From NCBI RefSeq assembly GCF_031157355.1, contig NZ_JAVIFT010000001.1:806001-870000 (forward strand): a stretch of DNA of 64,000 nucleotides, written 5' to 3'. Positions 20,467 to 30,248 of this stretch are shown here, in pieces. Within the stretch, counting starts at the first letter, position 1; the number at the start of each line of letters is the position of its first letter. The position numbers and the translations under genes were made by a program. Source of the DNA: Hyphomicrobium sp. LHD-15 (GTDB taxonomy: Bacteria; Pseudomonadota; Alphaproteobacteria; Rhizobiales; Hyphomicrobiaceae). The notes beneath the pieces were generated by a model. That model was not told where the DNA came from. It did no database searches and was given only the letters and a program-made list of their open reading frames with translations.

Positions 20467-21192
20467 CTATCGGCGCCACCACCAGGTCATCCAGCGCGTC
20501 CAAACAGTCCACGGCCACATCGCGGACTGGGCCGCGGCGGTCGCGTCCTCGACGGCGTTTGCCGGTGGCGCCATGCGCTTCAACAGGAACCAGCCCGCAA
20601 GAAAACCGCCGATATGCGCCCACCAGGCAATTCCGCCCGCGCCGCCCGGCATCGCCAGCGAGCCGGCCGCCTGCATGATCTGGGAGAGGAACCAGAAGCC
20701 CGCAAACGCGAGCGCCGGCATCATGAAGAAAACCGGAATGATCACGATGGGCTGCAGGATGTTCACCCACGCATAGGGGAAACGACGCGCATAGGCGGCA
20801 ATGACGCCCGCTATTGCGCCGGACGCGCCGAGGGTTGGTACGTCGGACGAAAAATTGAACAGCACATGGAGGAGCGCCGCTGCGACACCCGACAGAAGAT
20901 ACAGCGCGGCGAAGCGCTGAGATCCCAGCCGATCCTCGAGCGCGGGGCCGAACACCCACAGCGTCCAGAGGTTCGAGGCGATGTGCAGGAAACCGCCGTG
21001 CAGGAACATGCTGGTGAAGACATCCGCCACATCGAAACGGGCTGGAACCAGAGCGTAGCGGTTGAAAAAGGCCTCGGTCTCGGCCTGGGACAGCGTGAGC
21101 TGATAGAGGAAGACAGCGACGCAAAGTCCGATAATCGACAACGTCGCGACAGGCCGCTGGGTATACGGGATCGTGTTGTTGGCTGGAATCAC
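20467..21192 (-). CDS. Rhomboid-family intramembrane serine protease
   Basis: A 241-residue polytopic membrane protease that cuts transmembrane substrates. The catalytic serine is Ser124 in GASGAIAG, the catalytic histidine is His193 in WWAHIGGFLAG, and the HIASNLWTLWVFG element (residues 70-82) supplies the conserved His and Asn of the oxyanion region. About six membrane spans are visible, with a Trp-rich C-terminal tail (WTVWTRWMTWWWRR). It follows the alpha/beta hydrolase gene on the same strand at a distance of 112 bases. Confidence 0.92.
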   Translation of the reverse strand: MIPANNTIPYTQRPVATLSIIGLCVAVFLYQLTLSQAETEAFFNRYALVPARFDVADVFTSMFLHGGFLHIASNLWTLWVFGPALEDRLGSQRFAALYLLSGVAAALLHVLFNFSSDVPTLGASGAIAGVIAAYARRFPYAWVNILQPIVIIPVFFMMPALAFAGFWFLSQIMQAAGSLAMPGGAGGIAWWAHIGGFLAGWFLLKRMAPPANAVEDATAAAQSAMWPWTVWTRWMTWWWRR

Positions 21193-21304
21193 GACAGCGC
21201 CTCGGCGGTTCAGCTCAGCATCTGAACGATGCTAAGCGAACGCCTTTTTCCGTCCAAGCCGCCAAATGCCCGCATGGCCGCGGGACATCCCGCGCCAAGG
21301 GCTA

Positions 21305-22084
21305 TTATTCGTCGTCGCCGTCGTCGACCTCTGCAGCCGCCGCACGGCCGCTGCTGGCTTCCTCGCGCTCGCGTTCGCGCTCGCGCTCGCGGGCGGCTTC
21401 GCGTTCCTTCTCGCGCTCCTTCTGGCTCTCGCTGTCCTTCGCGGCCTTGGCGAGGCGCATGTCGAGATAGCTGCCGACGACGCCTTGCAGCTCGTCGGTC
21501 TTGTCCTCGAAGAAGTGGTTGGCGCCGGGAATGATCTCGTGATCGATCTTGATGCCGCGCTGCGTCTTGAGCTTGCCGGTGAGCTCGGCGACGGAATTGG
21601 ACGGGACGACGCGATCCTTATCGCCATTCACCATCAGACCCGACGAGGGACACGGAGCCAGAAACGAGAAATCGTAGAGGTTCGAGGGCGGTGCGACGCA
21701 GATGAAGCCGTCGACCTCGGGCCGGCGCATCAGAAGCTGCATGGCGATCCAGGTGCCGAACGAGACGCCCGCGATCCAGCAGTACTTCGCGTCGGGTTTT
21801 ACGGTCTGGAGCCAGTCGAGCGCGGACGCGGCGTCCGCCAACTCGCCCGGTCCGCCATCCCAGAAGCCCTGGCTGCGTCCGACACCGCGGAAGTTGAAGC
21901 GGAGAACGGAAAAACCGCGCTGCGCGAACGTGTAGTACAGGCTGTAGACGACCTGATTGTTCATCGTCCCGCCGAACTGAGGATGCGGGTGAAGAATCAG
22001 CGCGATCGGGCTGTCGCTGGCCGGCTCGTGGTGGTAGCGGGCTTCGATGCGGCCCGCAGGCCCATTGATGATCAGCTCGGGCAT
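21305..22084 (-). CDS. Alpha/beta hydrolase with a charged C-terminal repeat
   Basis: A 259-residue cytoplasmic hydrolase of the type often annotated as an alpha/beta hydrolase with HPHPQFGG motif. Visible features are LILHPHPQFGGTMNN, FNFRGVGRSQG, the nucleophile in AGVSFGTW, the acid in VNGDKDRVVP and the base histidine in IPGANHFF. The last 45 residues are almost only Glu, Arg and Lys (blocks of ERERERE), written by a CGCGCT-type hexanucleotide repeat in the DNA near 21360-21395. The substrate is unknown. Confidence 0.85.
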   Translation of the reverse strand: MPELIINGPAGRIEARYHHEPASDSPIALILHPHPQFGGTMNNQVVYSLYYTFAQRGFSVLRFNFRGVGRSQGFWDGGPGELADAASALDWLQTVKPDAKYCWIAGVSFGTWIAMQLLMRRPEVDGFICVAPPSNLYDFSFLAPCPSSGLMVNGDKDRVVPSNSVAELTGKLKTQRGIKIDHEIIPGANHFFEDKTDELQGVVGSYLDMRLAKAAKDSESQKEREKEREAAREREREREREEASSGRAAAAEVDDGDDE

Positions 22085-22391
22085 AGGTCCTGCTCGCTTC
22101 AGGTTTTAATCAGATGGGGTTTCTGGGGGCTCGGAACGGGCTGTTTTCGGGCAGTTTCGGTGCGTTATCCAAAATTCACGACATCGTGCCCAAGAGAATG
22201 CTTGATTTCCCCGCTCGGAATTTTCATATTCCGCGTACAAGTTTAGAACAGTTCGAAAGAATGCCGTTCAGTGACGGTCTTTCGGGCTGCTTCCCAGTGT
22301 GCGTCGCGTTTCCTTAGCACACGTGGGGTGGTTACTTGCAAGCAGTATGCGGCCCGTGCCGTGCGGCTTGCGTGTCGAAGGTGGAGAGCCG
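22085..22391. other. Divergent promoter region of the hydrolase and suf operons
   Basis: About 300 bases between two outward-facing genes. It contains the ICE-like dyad at 22242-22258, noted separately. AT-rich sequence around 22200-22240 (GGAATTTTCATATTCC) may hold promoter elements, but I cannot fix a -35/-10 pair. Confidence 0.5.
22242..22258 (+). promoter_or_regulatory. ICE-like box, probable Irr operator
   Basis: TTTAGAA-CAG-TTCGAAA is a 17-bp dyad that differs at one position from the iron control element TTTAGAA-N3-TTCTAAA bound by Irr in Rhizobiales, as I recall it. It lies 133 bases upstream of the iscR start, which fits iron-dependent control of cluster assembly. Confidence 0.6.
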
Positions 22392-22880
22392 ATGGAACTC
22401 AACACACGAGGCCGTTACGCGGTAATGGCTATGGCGGACCTCGCAAAACACGGCGGTGGTGGCTCGGTGCCGCTTTCCGCGGTTGCACAACGCCAGCAGA
22501 TCTCGCTCGACTATCTCGAGCAGCTGTTTCTGAAACTCAGGCGCGCGGGGCTGGTCGAAAGCCTGCGCGGCCGCCACGGCGGCTACAAGCTCGGCAGACC
22601 GGCCGACGAAATTTTCGTCGCCGAGATCATGTCGGCGGTCGAGGAAGGCACGCGCATGACGCGCTGCTTCGGTGAGCAGGCCGTCGGTTGCCTCGGCGAG
22701 AGCCGGTGCCTCACGCACAATCTCTGGAACGCTCTCGGCGATCAGATCGAGAGCTTTCTCGCGAGCATCAGCCTCAAGGATGTCGTCGAAGGAAGCCCTC
22801 GCCTCGCGGTCGAGCGAGCAGTTCCGCGCGCACCATCCGTAACGCCGTTGGATACTGCAGTGGAGAGCCCCGCACAGTGA
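22392..22880 (+). CDS. iscR: Rrf2-family iron-sulfur regulator, IscR type
   Basis: A 162-residue winged-helix regulator that binds a [2Fe-2S] cluster and represses or tunes the downstream assembly genes. The start MELNTRGRYAVMAMADLA and QISLDYLEQLFLKLRRAGLVES (helix-turn-helix) are typical of Rrf2. The three ligand cysteines are in the order C-x7-C-x5-C (CFGEQAVGC, then LGESRC). The ATG has GGAG six bases upstream. Its stop overlaps the GTG of the next gene, so the two are coupled. Confidence 0.92.
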   Translation: MELNTRGRYAVMAMADLAKHGGGGSVPLSAVAQRQQISLDYLEQLFLKLRRAGLVESLRGRHGGYKLGRPADEIFVAEIMSAVEEGTRMTRCFGEQAVGCLGESRCLTHNLWNALGDQIESFLASISLKDVVEGSPRLAVERAVPRAPSVTPLDTAVESPAQ

Positions 22881-23995
22881 GCGGCAAGCGCACATATCTC
22901 GATTACAACGCCTCGGCGCCGCTTCGCGAAGAAGCGCGTGCAGCCGTGGTGGAGGCGCTCGACGTGTTCGGGAACGCGTCCTCGGTGCATGCCGAGGGGC
23001 GGCGGGCACGCGCGCTGATCGACGAGGCGCGCGAAGCCGTGGCGGAGCTGGTTCAGGCCAAGCCGGCCGAAGTCGTGTTCACGAGCGGGGCAACGGAATC
23101 GAACACCTGGGCGCTTGGAGCGCCGTGGGAGCGCATCGCGTTCGCCAACGTCGAGCACGATTCCGTGCGGGTTCCTGCAGAGCAGATCGCGGCCGCGCGC
23201 GGCGCTCAGGTGATCGCGCTTCCGGTCTCACGCGATGGCGTCGTCGACTACAAGGCGGCTCCGGCAGGACCAGGCACGCTGCTCGCACTGCAGCTCGCGA
23301 ACAACGAAACCGGCGTCGTGCAGGACGTCACACGGGCGGGCCTGTGGGCAACCGAGAATGGCGTGAGGCTGCATTGCGATGCGGTGCAGGCTCCCGGCCG
23401 GTTGCGCATCGATTTCCGCACGCTCGGCGCGACGACGATGAGCCTTTCGGCGCACAAGATCGGCGGCCCCAAGGGCATCGGCGCCCTGGTGATCAGCGGC
23501 AACGCAGTCGTGCCTCCCCTACTCGCGGGCGGCGGACAGGAGATCCGCCGGCGGGCCGGCACGGAAAACGTGGCGGGCATCGCGGGCTTCGGAGCGGCAG
23601 CGCGTGCCGCGCTCAAGGATCTTGAAGACACAGCGCGCATCGCCGCGCTTCGCGACCGGCTCGAAGCGGAAGCGCTGCGTGCAACGCCCGGCGCGGTCGT
23701 GATCGGCGCGAAAGCCGAGCGGCTTCCCAACACGACGTCGCTCGCACTCGCGGGCGTCTCGGCCGAAACGCTGGTGATCAAGCTCGATCTGATGGGGATC
23801 GCGATCAGCGCGGGCGCGGCGTGCTCGTCCGGCAAGGTCGGGCAAAGCCATGTGCTTTCGGCCATGGGCCTTTCGTCAGAGATCGCGCGCGGCGCAGTTC
23901 GCGTGAGCCTCGGTGCGGCAACGACGGAACAGGATATCGCGGCGTTTCTCGCCGCATGGAAGCGGATCGGGGCCGGCGCCTCGCTCGCCGCATAA
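22877..23995 (+). CDS. iscS: Cysteine desulfurase, IscS/NifS type
   Basis: A PLP enzyme that takes sulfur from L-cysteine as a persulfide for cluster assembly. In 372 residues the PLP lysine is Lys194 in SAHKIGGPKG and the catalytic cysteine is Cys316 in SAGAACSSGKVG; YLDYNASAPL at the start and GATESNTWAL are also typical. It starts with GTG at 22877, overlapping the iscR stop. The locus thus has two desulfurases, this one and SufS further down; in many alphaproteobacteria both stand in the same operon. Confidence 0.92.
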   Translation: MSGKRTYLDYNASAPLREEARAAVVEALDVFGNASSVHAEGRRARALIDEAREAVAELVQAKPAEVVFTSGATESNTWALGAPWERIAFANVEHDSVRVPAEQIAAARGAQVIALPVSRDGVVDYKAAPAGPGTLLALQLANNETGVVQDVTRAGLWATENGVRLHCDAVQAPGRLRIDFRTLGATTMSLSAHKIGGPKGIGALVISGNAVVPPLLAGGGQEIRRRAGTENVAGIAGFGAAARAALKDLEDTARIAALRDRLEAEALRATPGAVVIGAKAERLPNTTSLALAGVSAETLVIKLDLMGIAISAGAACSSGKVGQSHVLSAMGLSSEIARGAVRVSLGAATTEQDIAAFLAAWKRIGAGASLAA

Positions 23996-24049
23996 GTTTG
24001 AATTTGAACGACGCGGCCTCGGCGGGCCGCCGTTAAGCAGGTGGATGGA

Positions 24050-25519
<1,470 letters not shown>

Positions 25520-25566
25520 TCGCTGCGCTCGTCTCCCGACGGAGACTTTAAAGTCAGGCGTGTCTC

Positions 25567-25589
25567 GATCCCGGCCTTCGCCGGATGAC
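25567..25589. repeat. REP-like palindromic repeat, copy 1
   Basis: GATCCCGGC, five bases, CCGGATGAC. The same sequence in opposite orientation occurs at 29591-29620. It lies in the sufB-sufC gap, which is otherwise long (145 bases) for this operon. Confidence 0.6.
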
Positions 25590-25664
25590 GAAGCGAAGAC
25601 ACGAAAGAACAGAATTGACGGCCGACGGCAGGCCGAACCGGATGGAAGTTTGGGGTTAGAAGAG

Positions 25665-26420
25665 ATGCTTGAGATCAAGAACCTGCAGGTGAAGCTCGAA
25701 GACGAGGACAAGGAGATCCTCAAGGGCCTCTCGCTCACCGTGCCGAAGGGCGAAGTGCACGCCATCATGGGTCCGAACGGATCGGGCAAGTCGACGCTCG
25801 CGCATGTGCTCGCGGGCCGTGACGGCTACGAGGTGACGGGCGGCGAACTCAACTGGAACGGCGAAAGCCTGATCGACATGGCGCCCGACGAGCGCGCCGC
25901 CAAGGGCGTGTTCCTGGCATTCCAGTATCCGATGGAGATCCCCGGTGTCGCGGGACTGACGTTCCTGCGGACCGCCGCCAACGCCGTGCGCAAGAAGCGC
26001 GGTGAAGCCGAGCTTTCGACGCCGGAATTCATGAAGCTCGTACGCGGCAAGGCCGAGACGCTCAAGATCGACATGGACATGCTGAAGCGGCCCGTCAACG
26101 TCGGCTTCTCGGGCGGCGAGAAGAAGCGCGCGGAAATCTTGCAGATGGCCGTGCTCGAGCCCACGCTCTGCGTCCTCGACGAAACCGACAGCGGCCTCGA
26201 CATCGACGCGCTCAAGATCGTCGCCGACGGTGTCAACGCGCTGCGCGGACCGGAACGGGCCATGCTCGTCATCACGCACTATCAGCGCCTCTTGAACTAC
26301 ATCGTGCCGGATCGCGTACACGTTCTCGCCAATGGCCGCATCCAGGCCTCCGGCGGCAAGGAGCTGGCGCTCGAACTCGAAAAGTCGGGCTATGCCTCCT
26401 ACCAGGGCAAGGCGGCCTGA
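25665..26420 (+). CDS. sufC: Suf complex ATPase SufC
   Basis: ABC-type ATPase of the SufBC2D scaffold, 251 residues, soluble and not a transporter. Walker A is GPNGSGKST, the Q-loop is FLAFQYPMEIPGV, the signature is FSGGEKKRAEILQ and Walker B is CVLDETDSGLDID, as in SufC. The ATG at 25665 has AGAAGAG just upstream and gives the family start MLEIKNLQV; the open frame begins earlier at 25560 within the repeat-bearing gap. Confidence 0.96.
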   Translation: MLEIKNLQVKLEDEDKEILKGLSLTVPKGEVHAIMGPNGSGKSTLAHVLAGRDGYEVTGGELNWNGESLIDMAPDERAAKGVFLAFQYPMEIPGVAGLTFLRTAANAVRKKRGEAELSTPEFMKLVRGKAETLKIDMDMLKRPVNVGFSGGEKKRAEILQMAVLEPTLCVLDETDSGLDIDALKIVADGVNALRGPERAMLVITHYQRLLNYIVPDRVHVLANGRIQASGGKELALELEKSGYASYQGKAA

Positions 26421-26422
26421 CG

Positions 26423-27811
26423 ATGAGCATTGCGCAACCCATCAAGGCTGAGGCCGCGGGGCGACCCATGACGGTACAAATTCTGAAATCCAAGGCCGAA
26501 ACCGCGCTCGCCGAGGCATTCGCCGACAACGAAGCCCGGCTGCCCGGTGGCGACTGGTTGCGCCAGCTTCGGCGCGCCGCAATCGGGGCGTTCACCGCCG
26601 AGGGCCTGCCGCACCGGCGCGTCGAGGAGTGGAAGTTTACGGACGTTCGCGCCCTGATGCGCGAAGCGTTCCCGGTTGCTCTCGATGCCAATTTGCCGAA
26701 GCCTGCCGCCCTCGATGCCCTGGTGCGCAATGCGTTGCCGGGCGCGGACCTTACCGAGGCGTTCGCACTCTTCATCGATGGTCGCGGGGCCGCGCAGTCC
26801 GGCTTGTCGGCCATCTCCGAACTGGACGGCGCATTCCTTTCGCAGTTCGTCGATCACCCGCCAGCCTGGCTCGAAACGGAAGTTTCCGACGTCAGCGGTC
26901 ACGTGGGCGAAGCGACACTCGCGCTCAACACGGCGCTGTTCACCGACGGTGCCGTGATCGACATCGAGAAGGGTCGCGAGATCGAAACGCCGATCGCGTT
27001 GATCTTCGCCGACGCCGACAAGGGCGCGCGAACCGTCGTCACCCGTAATGTCGTGCGCGTCGGAGCGGGCGCCAAGATCGTGCTGGTCGAGTGCCATCTC
27101 GCTTCGGAGGCGGCCCGGCAGGCGAACACGCTCACGCAGATCGTTCTCGGTGACGGTGCCGAGGTGGTCCACGTCAAGCTCGTCGCTTCGCGCGCCGGCT
27201 CGGTCCATCTCGGCCGCACGGTGGCGCGCCTTGGCGCGAACGCCAGCTATCGCCCGTTCCAGCTCGTGTCCGGCGACGGCCTCGTGCGCAACGACCTGTC
27301 GGTCACATTCCGCGGCCAGCACTCGACCTTCGACCTCGGAGCGGCCGCGCTCGCCAACCGTCAGGGGCACTTCGACACGACGCTGGTCGTCGATCATGCG
27401 GTGCCGCATTGCACGAGCCGGGAACTCGTCAAGTACGTGCTAGCCGACAAGGGGCGCGCAGTGTTCCAGGGCAAGGTCATCGTCCGCCCGGACGCGCAGA
27501 AGACCGACGGCAAGCAGATGGCGCAGGCGCTCATGCTTTCGCCGGATGCGGAGTTCGACAGCAAGCCGGAGCTCGAGATCTACGCCGACGACGTGGTCTG
27601 CGGACACGGCAGCACATCGGCGGAAATCGACCCCGAGCTGATCTTCTATCTCCGCTCGCGCGGCATTCCGCTCGACGAGGCGCAGGCCATGCTGGTGGAA
27701 AGCTTCATCGGCGAAGCCATCGACAAAGCAGAGCCCGAAGCGATCCAGAATGCCCTGCGTGGGATCGCACGGGCCTGGCTTGCCGGCGAAGCGCACATCA
27801 AGCAGGGCTAA
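26423..27811 (+). CDS. sufD: Fe-S cluster assembly protein SufD
   Basis: Paralogous partner of SufB in the scaffold complex, 462 residues. The C-terminal half shows the SufBD beta-helix fold with FRGQHSTFDLGAAALA, DHAVPHCTSRELVKYVL and the conserved CGHGSTSAEIDPELIFYLRS, which includes the important histidine. Its start is two bases after the sufC stop; an internal ATG at 26468 (MTVQILKS) is an alternative. Confidence 0.94.
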   Translation: MSIAQPIKAEAAGRPMTVQILKSKAETALAEAFADNEARLPGGDWLRQLRRAAIGAFTAEGLPHRRVEEWKFTDVRALMREAFPVALDANLPKPAALDALVRNALPGADLTEAFALFIDGRGAAQSGLSAISELDGAFLSQFVDHPPAWLETEVSDVSGHVGEATLALNTALFTDGAVIDIEKGREIETPIALIFADADKGARTVVTRNVVRVGAGAKIVLVECHLASEAARQANTLTQIVLGDGAEVVHVKLVASRAGSVHLGRTVARLGANASYRPFQLVSGDGLVRNDLSVTFRGQHSTFDLGAAALANRQGHFDTTLVVDHAVPHCTSRELVKYVLADKGRAVFQGKVIVRPDAQKTDGKQMAQALMLSPDAEFDSKPELEIYADDVVCGHGSTSAEIDPELIFYLRSRGIPLDEAQAMLVESFIGEAIDKAEPEAIQNALRGIARAWLAGEAHIKQG

Positions 27812-27830
27812 CCGCCCAAAGGACGGCAAG

Positions 27831-29099
27831 ATGACAACGGCCACGCGCGATCAGGTTCATGCTTCCCGTACCAGCACGGCGCCGCTCGACGTCGAGCGGG
27901 TGCGGACGGATTTCCCGATCCTGTATCGCGAGATCTACGGCAAGCCGCTGGTGTTTCTCGACAACGGCGCCTCGGCCCAGAAGCCGCTGCCGGTGATCGA
28001 GGCGATGGATCACGCCTATCGCTTCGAGTACGCCAACGTTCATCGCGGGCTGCACTATCTCTCGAACACGGCCACGCAGAAGTTCGAAGAGGCACGCGAA
28101 ACGGCCCGCCGCTTCCTCAACGCGCGCTCCACCGACGAAATCATCTTCACGCGCAATACCACCGGCGCCATAAACCTCGTCGCGTCTTCGTTTGGTGCGC
28201 TCGAAATCGGCGAAGGCGACGAGATCGTGCTTTCGATCATGGAGCACCACTCGAACATCGTGCCGTGGCACTTCCACCGCGAGCGCAAGGGTGCCGTGCT
28301 GAAATGGGCCCCGATCTCGGATACCGGCGAGTTCCTGCTCGACGAGTTCGAAAGGCTGCTGACGCCGCGCACCAAGATCGTCGCGCTGACCCAGATGTCG
28401 AACGTGCTCGGCACGGTGGTGCCGATCAAGGAAGTCATCGCGCTCGCGCATGCGCGCGGCATACCGGTGCTGGTGGATGGCAGCCAGGCGGCGGTGCACC
28501 TGCCGGTCGACGTGCAGGATCTCGATGCCGACTTCTACGTCTTCACCGGCCACAAGACCTACGGGCCCTCGGGTATCGGCGTTCTCTACGCCAAGAAGAA
28601 ATATCTCGACCAGATGCAGCCCTACGAAGGCGGCGGCGACATGATCGAGGTGGTGGAGGTCGACCGCGTCACCTACGCCAAGACGCCGCACAAGTTCGAA
28701 GCTGGCACGCCGCCGATCGTAGAGGCGGTTGGATTGGGGGCGGCGCTTTCCTACATGATGCAGATCGGACGCGACCGGATCGCGCGGCACGAGGCGGAGA
28801 TCGGCGCCTATGCAGCCGAGCAGCTCGCGGACGTTCCCGGGCTCACGATCTACGGCACGGCCAAGGGCAAAGGCGCCATCGTCTCGTTTACGATGGAAGG
28901 GCTTCACCCGCACGATATCGCGACGATCATCGACCGATCCGGCATCGCGGTGCGCGCCGGCCACCATTGTGCGCAACCGCTCATGGAAAGGCTCGGCGTG
29001 TCGGCCACCTGCCGCGCGTCGTTCGCGATGTACAATACCAAGCAGGAGGTCGATCAGCTGGCGGCGGCCTTGAAGCGCGCCAGGGACTTCTTCGCATAA
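27831..29099 (+). CDS. sufS: Cysteine desulfurase SufS
   Basis: Type II PLP-dependent cysteine desulfurase, 422 residues, which delivers sulfur to the SufBCD scaffold. The PLP lysine is Lys242 in FTGHKTYGPSG and the active-site cysteine is Cys380 in RAGHHCAQPLM. DFPILYREIYGKPLVFLDN at the start is typical. The ATG at 27831 comes 19 bases after the sufD stop. No sufE gene is visible next to it. Confidence 0.95.
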   Translation: MTTATRDQVHASRTSTAPLDVERVRTDFPILYREIYGKPLVFLDNGASAQKPLPVIEAMDHAYRFEYANVHRGLHYLSNTATQKFEEARETARRFLNARSTDEIIFTRNTTGAINLVASSFGALEIGEGDEIVLSIMEHHSNIVPWHFHRERKGAVLKWAPISDTGEFLLDEFERLLTPRTKIVALTQMSNVLGTVVPIKEVIALAHARGIPVLVDGSQAAVHLPVDVQDLDADFYVFTGHKTYGPSGIGVLYAKKKYLDQMQPYEGGGDMIEVVEVDRVTYAKTPHKFEAGTPPIVEAVGLGAALSYMMQIGRDRIARHEAEIGAYAAEQLADVPGLTIYGTAKGKGAIVSFTMEGLHPHDIATIIDRSGIAVRAGHHCAQPLMERLGVSATCRASFAMYNTKQEVDQLAAALKRARDFFA

Positions 29100-29115
29100 G
29101 GACTAGGATCTCGTG

Positions 29116-29511
29116 ATGACGGAACTCGAAACCCAGGACACGCCCCCGCAGGCGGACTCGAAACCGGACGATGCAGCCGCCGTTTCGGCTCTGCCGCCGG
29201 AGGAACTCGACCGGCTGACGAGCGATATCGTGGCGGCCCTCAAAACCGTCTACGATCCCGAGATTCCGTCCGACATCTACGAGCTGGGCCTGATCTACAA
29301 GATCGACATCAACGATGATCGAGAGGTCGCCGTCGAAATGACGCTGACGGCGCCGGGCTGCCCGGTGGCCGGCGAGATGCCGAAGTGGGTCGAGGATGCC
29401 GTCAACACGGTTCCGGGCGTCAGCGGTACAAAGGTTACGCTCACCTTTGATCCACCCTGGGACCAGTCCCGTATGTCGGACGAGGCGCGTCTCGCGCTCA
29501 ATATGTTCTGA
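29116..29511 (+). CDS. sufT: Fe-S assembly protein SufT, MIP18/DUF59 family
   Basis: A 131-residue accessory protein for iron-sulfur cluster maturation. The MIP18 domain covers the last 100 residues: VYDPEIPSDIYELGLIYKI, then MTLTAPGCPVAGEMP with the conserved cysteine, and VTLTFDPPWDQSRMSDEAR. The first 35 residues are acidic and Pro-rich. It follows sufS closely, with AGGA upstream, and belongs to the same operon. Confidence 0.9.
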   Translation: MTELETQDTPPQADSKPDDAAAVSALPPEELDRLTSDIVAALKTVYDPEIPSDIYELGLIYKIDINDDREVAVEMTLTAPGCPVAGEMPKWVEDAVNTVPGVSGTKVTLTFDPPWDQSRMSDEARLALNMF

Positions 29512-29536
29512 CGCGTAATGAAATCCACGTGTCTGA

Positions 29537-29556
29537 ACCCCGACCTCCGTCGGGGT
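29537..29556. repeat. Short inverted repeat after sufT
   Basis: ACCCCGAC, four bases, GTCGGGGT: a perfect 8-bp hairpin, 26 bases after the sufT stop and without a T run. It may attenuate or stabilise the transcript before sufA. Confidence 0.5.
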
Positions 29557-29590
29557 GAATTCAGGGTTGTGGATACGGCTGGTCGCTCAC

Positions 29591-29620
29591 CGTCGTCATC
29601 CCGGCGCAGGCCGGGATCCA
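29591..29620. repeat. REP-like palindromic repeat, copy 2
   Basis: GTCATCCCGG, six bases, CCGGGATCCA, with perfect ATCCCGG/CCGGGAT arms. It is the inverted counterpart of the element at 25567-25589. Such ATCCCGG palindromes are common dispersed repeats in alphaproteobacteria. Confidence 0.65.
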
Positions 29621-29744
29621 GATACGCCCTCAAATTGCCCATCGGGGACGCTGCTGACGACATCTCGCAAAGGTTGACGTTGAGCGCTATATTGATTGAG
29701 AATTCTCGTGTTCTTCCCGGCCTTGAACCAGGACAGTTGCACCT

Positions 29745-30152
29745 ATGACCGAACAGACGACCCCAGCCCCCCGCCGGCCTCGCCCGAAAGTCATGACGCT
29801 CACGCCGCGCGCCGCAGAGCGCGTGCGCTCCATCATGGCCTCAAAAGGACCGGAGATCGCCGGCCTCAAGATCGGGGTCAAGAAGGGTGGTTGCGCGGGC
29901 ATGGAGTACACCATGACCTGGGCCGACAGCGTCGGGAAGTTCGACGAGGTCGTCGAACAGGACGGCGCGCGCGTGATCGTCGATCCGCAGGCGGTGCTGT
30001 ATCTGCTCGGCACGGAGATGGACTACAAAACCGACAAGCTGTCGGCGACGTTCGTGTTCAACAACCCGAACCAGACCGGGGCGTGCGGCTGCGGCGAGAG
30101 CGTCAATCTCGTGCCTGCCGGCAAAACCGAACTCGAATCTCTCAAAGATTGA
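29745..30152 (+). CDS. sufA: A-type iron-sulfur carrier, SufA/IscA (HesB) family
   Basis: A 135-residue carrier that receives clusters and passes them to target proteins. The three conserved cysteines are seen in KKGGCAGMEYTM and in GACGCGES near the C-terminus. The first 15 residues are Pro- and Arg-rich and probably disordered. It is separated from sufT by 233 bases that carry the two repeats above, so it may have its own promoter, but it clearly belongs to the locus by function. Confidence 0.93.
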   Translation: MTEQTTPAPRRPRPKVMTLTPRAAERVRSIMASKGPEIAGLKIGVKKGGCAGMEYTMTWADSVGKFDEVVEQDGARVIVDPQAVLYLLGTEMDYKTDKLSATFVFNNPNQTGACGCGESVNLVPAGKTELESLKD

Positions 30153-30219
30153 CGGATCGTTAGCGGCCAAATCCGACCGTGCACGTCCAGATGATTTTTT
30201 ACTTATTTGAACTATGTAC

Positions 30220-30248
30220 AAAAGCTCTGAACTTTTCAGGGCTTTTTT
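30220..30248 (+). promoter_or_regulatory. Terminator-like hairpin hiding the Shine-Dalgarno of the next gene
   Basis: An 11-bp stem, AAAAGCTCTGA at 30220-30230 with TCAGGGCTTTT at 30236-30246 (one G-T pair), followed by T6 up to 30248. The ATG of the cyclic-di-GMP gene is the next base. The only Shine-Dalgarno candidate, AGGG, lies in the 3' arm. The element can end the suf transcript, and also block translation of the downstream gene. Confidence 0.7.
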
